Program-made: the position numbers and the translations under genes
Assembly (NCBI GenBank): GCA_014529385.2
Contig: CM043963.1
Coordinates: forward strand, 67,569,912-67,633,911
Source of the DNA: Adiantum capillus-veneris
Lineage: Eukaryota; Streptophyta; Polypodiopsida; Polypodiales; Pteridaceae
Reading direction: 5' to 3'
DNA length: 64,000 nt
The notes under the pieces: generated by a model
What the model saw: only the letters and a program-made list of their open reading frames with translations
Database searches by the model: none
What the model was told of the DNA's origin: nothing
In this document: positions 58,984-64,000 of the stretch, in pieces
Numbering within the stretch: position 1 is the first letter of the stretch
Layout of the letters: each line of letters begins with the position of its first letter

Positions 58984-61900
58984 TTACTCTTGGGAAGCAT
59001 TGTAAGCATTGACAAGGTTTAGGTTATCCTTTAATTGTATGCCTTGCATCCATCTAGCATCTTCAAAAGGATAATTCTTAAACTTAATAAGATATCGTCG
59101 GATAGTCTTACCGCCTCTTAATACCTTGTCTTCATGTCGGAGAATGGACTCGGGCTGCAGCACCTCCTCGTGGTCCTCGATCTCCGGTGGATCTTCAATA
59201 GTTGGTTCTTGAGGTGGCTCTCCTTTGTAAGGCTTTAATAGGCTCACATGAAAAGCATTGTGTATGAGCCAATGATTGGGCAACTTAAGTTGATAGGCCA
59301 TCTCATTGATTGGCCTAAGAATCTGGAAGGGACCATAATACCTTTTTGCTAGTTTAGCATAGTACCTTTGGTGGCCCGTAGGATTCTTGCCCGTCGTGTG
59401 CCTTAATCGAGCCTTGGGAAACTTTAACAAGACCCAATCGTTTTCTTTAAAAGTTTGGGCTCTTCTGTGTTTGTCAGCAGCAGCCTTTTGCCTTTGCTGT
59501 GAGATAGAGATAGCATCCTTAATCTTTTGGAAAGATTCTTGTAGGTCTCGGCTATACTCATCTGCAGCGAAGATCTTCCCATGTACCTTAAGTAGCAAGG
59601 GACTTTTTGATCTTCCCTCAATTACCTCGAAAGGTGCTTTTCCTGTAGAAGTATGTACAGTGTTATTGTAAGCATACTCTACTAAGGGTAAGTACTTCTC
59701 CCATTGGGATCTTTGATCTACTTCCGTTACATAGGCTTTTAGTAGATCAAGAATGGTTAGGTTAGCTATTTCACTTTGGCCATCAGTTTGTGGATGATAG
59801 GCCGAAGAGAAGTTTAGCCTTGTTCCTAAATTCTCAAAGAGACCCTTCCAGAAATTACTGGTCATTCTAGGATCTCTATCCGACACTATGGACATTGGCA
59901 AGCCATGGTACTTGAAAATTTGTGAAATGAAGAGGGTTGCCATTTGATGGGCTTTGATAGTCTTTTTGACAGGTATAAAATGAGCTTGTTTACTAAACCT
60001 GTCTACTATCGTCCATATTCCCGTATTCCCATGGATAGACTTAGGCAATCCAAAGATAAAATCCATGGATATGCTCTCCCACGGTGAATTAGGGATTGGC
60101 AAGGGTTGAAGCAATCCAAGTTGCTTCCCTCTATCAAATTTTGTCTTTTGACATACTACACATTTGGAAACATACTCGTGTATGTTCACTTTCATGGTAG
60201 GCCAATAGAAATATGTTTCAATTCCCTTTAGGGTAGACTGAATCCCTCTATGCCCTGCATATGGGGGAGCATGCGATTCATACATTACTTTCTCACGTAG
60301 TGAGTTAGTAACGCATAGTCTATTGCCATAGAGAAGATAACCATCTTGTAAAGTAAATGGTTCTTCTTTCTTCCCTAATGCAAGGGCTGAAATCACATCT
60401 CTAAAATTGGGATCAATAGCATACTCATCTATCATTGAAGATAGATCATTGTGAGTTGCTATGGAAACCGCATTCACTCTCGGGCGTCTTGAGAGTGCAT
60501 CGGCTACTTGATTATGCTTGCCAGCAATGTGAGCAATATGAAAATGAAATTGCGAAAGGAAATTTGCCCACCTCATTTGTTTTTCGGAGAGCTTGGTCTG
60601 CGTCATGAAGTACTTAAGACTTTGGTGATCCGTTCGTAGAATAAAAGGAGTCCCCAATAAATAGTGCTTCCATGAGTCTAAGGCATGTAGAACTGCAAGG
60701 AGTTCTTTTTCGTATATGCCTAGAGCTTGCTCAACAGGGTCGAGCCTTCGACTCTCATAGCCTATGGCGTGCCCTTCTTGGAGCAAAACAGCCCCAAGGC
60801 AATCACCACAGGCATCACATTGGACCTCAAATGGTTTTGAGAGATCCGGTAGTGTAAGCACAGGTTGAGAGATAAGCTTTTCTTTAAGCTTTTCGAAAGC
60901 ATTGTTCTCCTTAGCAGACCACGTATACCTGACATTTTTCTTTGTTAGGTCATGTAATGGTCCCGCAATTTGTGAGAACTTTTCTATGAAGCGTCTATAG
61001 TATGCACACATACCTATAAAGCTTCTTAGTTCATGAAGATTCCTTGGTTTAGGCCATCCTTTTATTACCTCTAACTTGGATGGATCCATTTGGATTCCAT
61101 CTCGAGAGATAATGTGACCTAAATATTGAATCTCTTGCAAGAAAAATTCACTTTTCTTTCGATTAACATAAAGTTTGTTCTCTCTTAAAACTTGAAATAT
61201 TACCTGGAGGTGTTGCTTGTGTTCCTCCAATGAATTAGAGTAGATGATAATATCATCAAAGAACACTCCAGTGAAGGTTCGATGAGGCCTGAACAGCTTC
61301 TCCATCAAGCGGTTAAATGTGGCTGGTGCATTAGTCAAGCCAAAAGGCATGACAATGTATTCGTAAAGACCAAATGTAGTACGAAATGCGGTCTTTACAA
61401 TGTCTTGATCAACTATCCTTATTTGATGATAGCCACTTTTTAGGTCAATCCTACTGAAGTAGGTCGATCCTTGTAGCTTATCAAATAGGTCTTCTACCCG
61501 TGGAACGGGAAACCTATTCTTGATAGTGATCCTATTTAGTGCTCTATAGTCGACACACATACGATATGTGCCGTCTTTCTTTTGCACTAATAGCACAGGT
61601 GAGCAAAATGGAGATGAGCTAGGCCTAACCATGCCCTTCTCAACTAACTCATGCACTTGCCGCATAATCTCCTCTTGTTGAGCTTGAGAAACTCTATAAG
61701 GAGGTTTGTTAGGCGGTGAACTTCCTGGAAGAAGTTCAATTGCATGGTCGTCATTACCTCGTTTAGGAGGTAGCTCACAAGGGATGTCGTCAATAAAGAC
61801 ATCTTGAAACCCCTTGAGAAAATTGGATAACTCTAATTCCTTTTGGTTGCTTTTATTTTCTTTTGCTAAAGCATTAGGTTCATTTTGAGAATCTTTAACA

Positions 61901-62723
61901 AAAATCATGTACACGGAAATAGAGCTCTTTATTGACTTGTTGAAAGCTGGTGTATGTACAATGGGGATGGTGTTACCCATCTCCTTAGCATCTATATACA
62001 TGTCCTTTTCCTTGAACTTAAAGGAGATTCTCCTTTCAGGAAATTTAACATGGGCAGCCAGGCGGTCAAACCATGGTGCCCCTAGGATTACATCCTCATG
62101 CTTGAGAGGAGAGATAAAGAAGTCCTCTTTGTCCACATAGCCTTGGACATGAAGCCTCAATTTCCCGATTAAGGGAGTGACTGAAGCTTCTTGCCCCTTG
62201 AAGGCACTGTCTGCGGGTAGGATATCTCCCATCTCGTAGGATTGTATGCCTAGCTTGGTGGCTAACTCCATAGATATGAAATTGTGAGTAGAACCAGGGT
62301 CAAAGAGAATAAAAGCATCATGTTCTCTTACCTTTCCCCAAGCATGGCATAAAGGAGATCCTTTGTGGTGAGTTTGGTGAATCTCCTCCTCTTGGATTTC
62401 AACCAAAGAAGCTCTAGGAGGATCTTGGCGGTTGTTCTTTTGGGGACAAGCGCGGTACGCATGCCCTTGTTCGCCGCACTTGAAACACCGGTTATCTTTA
62501 CGATAACGCTCAAGCTCTTCAGGAGAGAGTTTATTCTTTCCTTTGTAAACTCCCTTCTCTTTAGCTTTGTTGGAATTGCCCTTAGGAGACTTTTGGACAT
62601 TGTCCTTCCCCTTAGGCTCATTGGAACCCTTGTTTTCCGGGGGCTTATTATTTCTTTTACCCCCCGTTTGGAAATTGATTCGCGAGGCCACCATAGTATG
62701 GTGTATTACCGCCGATATGGTAC
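58984..62723 (-). CDS. Ty3/gypsy gag-pol polyprotein, open but missing its N-terminus
   Basis: A single frame of about 1245 codons has no internal stop. The order is gag tail, zinc knuckle 'CFKCGEQGHAYRAC' (62487-62446), protease 'ILFDPGSTHNFIS' (D-P-G, near 62301), RT ('RIDLKSGYHQIRIV', '[17 protein letters not shown]', 'VFFDDIIIYS' near 61260), RNase H ('CDACGDCLGAVLL', 'RTDHQSLKYF'), and integrase HHCC ('HAPPYAGHRG', 'CVVCQKTK') with D, D, E in 'SMDFIFGLP', 'VSDRDPRMT', 'GQSEIANL'. The tail has 'NAFHVSLLKPY' and a chromodomain-like 'RRYLIKFKNYPFEDARW'. The frame extends a further 17 codons to the right (to 62775), but these are array sequence: the gag is cut at 62723/62724. Being uninterrupted, it is the youngest element here. 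Confidence 0.95.
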
Positions 62724-64000
62724 GTGAGGTTCTCCATGTAAATTTGCATCTAGACAAACTCTTCATAGCTTTCATCCCTCAACAAATGAACTAGAATAAA
62801 AAAACAAACAATTGATACAAAAGCAGTGTTAGTTCTTGCATGTATCTTTGTATCTATTGACTCACAAGGTCAAGGGAATACTCTTTGGGAAGCCATGATT
62901 TTGAAACACAAAAACTTCCTCTTATTTTCTCCTTTTCTCACTCCCCCCCCCCCCCCCCCGCACATATTATACCCCCCCCCCTTATTTTTAAGCTTGGGAG
63001 ATAAATTATTGGGGGCCTATTTTCCCCCTTTCTCACTTCTCCGGGTCCTTAACTTCATTATCTTCTCCATCGGTGAGTGAGTGGACAATATCTTGAATTC
63101 TCTTGACTTTCATGGATTTGTAATAGTGAGTTTGATTAGCCTCCTCCGATTGGATAAAGGTTTTCTTGGACAATATTATGGCTTTTCTTACCTCCTCCAA
63201 TTGGTAGTCAGTCAAGTCTTCATTGGCTTCCAGCCACCTTCTATGCTTTGCGTCTAAAGCAAACCCTTATCGTTTTTTAGAATTTAGTAGCTTAACTTTG
63301 TCTCCAAATTGCTTCAGGCAGCCCACATGGTATTTCTTTCTTCTAGGATCTGCAATTTTGATTGCTTTCTGCATATTCTTGGCAAAGATTTCCAAATCCC
63401 TAGGGCTTGCCGTTTGCAAAACTTTGCGAAGTTTTCTCATTGCTTTCAAGGCCAAGCTTCTAAACAAGAGGTCTTTGAACAAGTGGGGGGGACGTGTCGA
63501 TAGAAACTTCTTAGAGCCTTGCAGACAATGAGATTCCCCTTTGTTTTGTTAAAATTTTACGCTTCATGGTAGGTGATCCGCCGACGGGCATTGTGAGGCT
63601 ATCACCTTCATCGTGAGTAGTGATGGCACCCAGTCAACTTGATGAGAGCAATACCAATGATCCAATCGGGATGCTGTGCTGGCATACTGCAAGATGGTTT
63701 ACGTGAACCCGGGCATGTCATTCCAAGGTTCCCACCTCCCACATGTCTACCAAAGCCCACTTCTCACATAGGCTTATCCATTTGGATCTTTGAGATCTAG
63801 CCAGCATGGACGATGAGCCTGTTCTATCCTTTCTCTTCTCCACCATTTTAAAATCTCCCACTAGGAGCCACTCCCCTTCACCATGGAATTCTTCTAGTTG
63901 CGTCCATAGCTTTGCTCTTTGCTTCATCGAGCGGGGTCCATAAATATTGACGATGGGAATAACGCGGGGGATTCACTCTATATACAAAACGGGATGCCAC
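62724..64000. repeat. Tandem array resumed (unit 3 tail and unit 4)
   Basis: From 'GTGAGGTTCTCCATG' at 62724 the sequence follows the unit as at about 55852 and 54236, with poly-C at 62943-62959, landmark at 63083 and LINE piece to the window end. Relative to unit 2, about 430 bases (55421-55850 equivalent) are missing between the 57036 break and this point. Confidence 0.93.
63033..63985 (-). pseudogene. LINE ORF2 fragment in tandem unit 4
   Basis: Nearly identical to unit 2: endonuclease piece at 63927-63718 and inter-domain piece at 63482-63033, with the same stop between 'LNSKKR' and 'GFALDAKHRRW'. It runs to within 15 bases of the window end, so more units may follow. Confidence 0.75.

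Noticed and set aside
62724-62775. Extra 17 codons at the start of the intact gypsy frame
   Set aside because: They are tandem-array sequence that happens to be open across the deletion junction.

Overview
This is a stretch of plant nuclear DNA made almost entirely of transposable elements and tandem repeats. The evidence is Ty1/copia and Ty3/gypsy elements of plant type (a chromodomain gypsy, and a Tat-like gypsy with a second RNase H), a LINE, plant-style MITEs, intron-like splice sites, long (CT)n/(GA)n microsatellites and low gene density. No intact host gene was recognised. The mixture would suit a large genome such as a fern, lycophyte or gymnosperm, but the species cannot be fixed from this window.

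Layout. 1-8.0 kb: decayed copia on the minus strand (RT/RNase H at 1905-2985; gag-protease-integrase at 4343-6943) with a gypsy fragment between, then a possible gypsy 5' end. 9.0-11.0 kb: a ~162-bp tandem array. 12-13 kb: a (CT)49 tract and a 219-bp duplication. 15-23 kb: a badly decayed minus-strand gypsy with two zinc knuckles, protease, RT/RNase H, a primer-binding-site-like sequence and a probable 5' LTR. 27.3-29.4 kb: a second dead copia, followed by two small inverted-repeat DNA elements, one with a 9-bp target duplication. 31.2-39.2 kb: a LINE 3' fragment, then a plus-strand chromodomain gypsy whose 3' LTR appears to be ~3.6 kb and holds a 152-bp tandem array. 39.4-42.4 kb: a second copy of the first MITE, fragments resembling a choline-transporter-like gene and a PPR gene, and a ~1.2-kb foldback structure full of palindromes. 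43.4-50.1 kb: a Tat-like gypsy with both LTRs. 50.1-52.9 kb: an unrecognised acidic plus-strand ORF facing a spliced, transposase-like minus-strand gene. 53-64 kb: a ~1.62-kb tandem array whose unit contains a LINE ORF2 piece, interrupted at 57037-62723 by a 5'-truncated gypsy with an open 1.2-kb-residue polyprotein.

How it works together: the window is a record of nested insertions, deletions and tandem amplification. Only the 58984-62723 polyprotein is still open, and it has lost its 5' LTR and gag start. The least familiar material is the convergent pair at 50.1-52.9 kb, the foldback at 41.3-42.4 kb, the LINE-bearing tandem array and the tandem array inside the giant LTR. All identifications rest on motif recognition by eye; no database search was possible.
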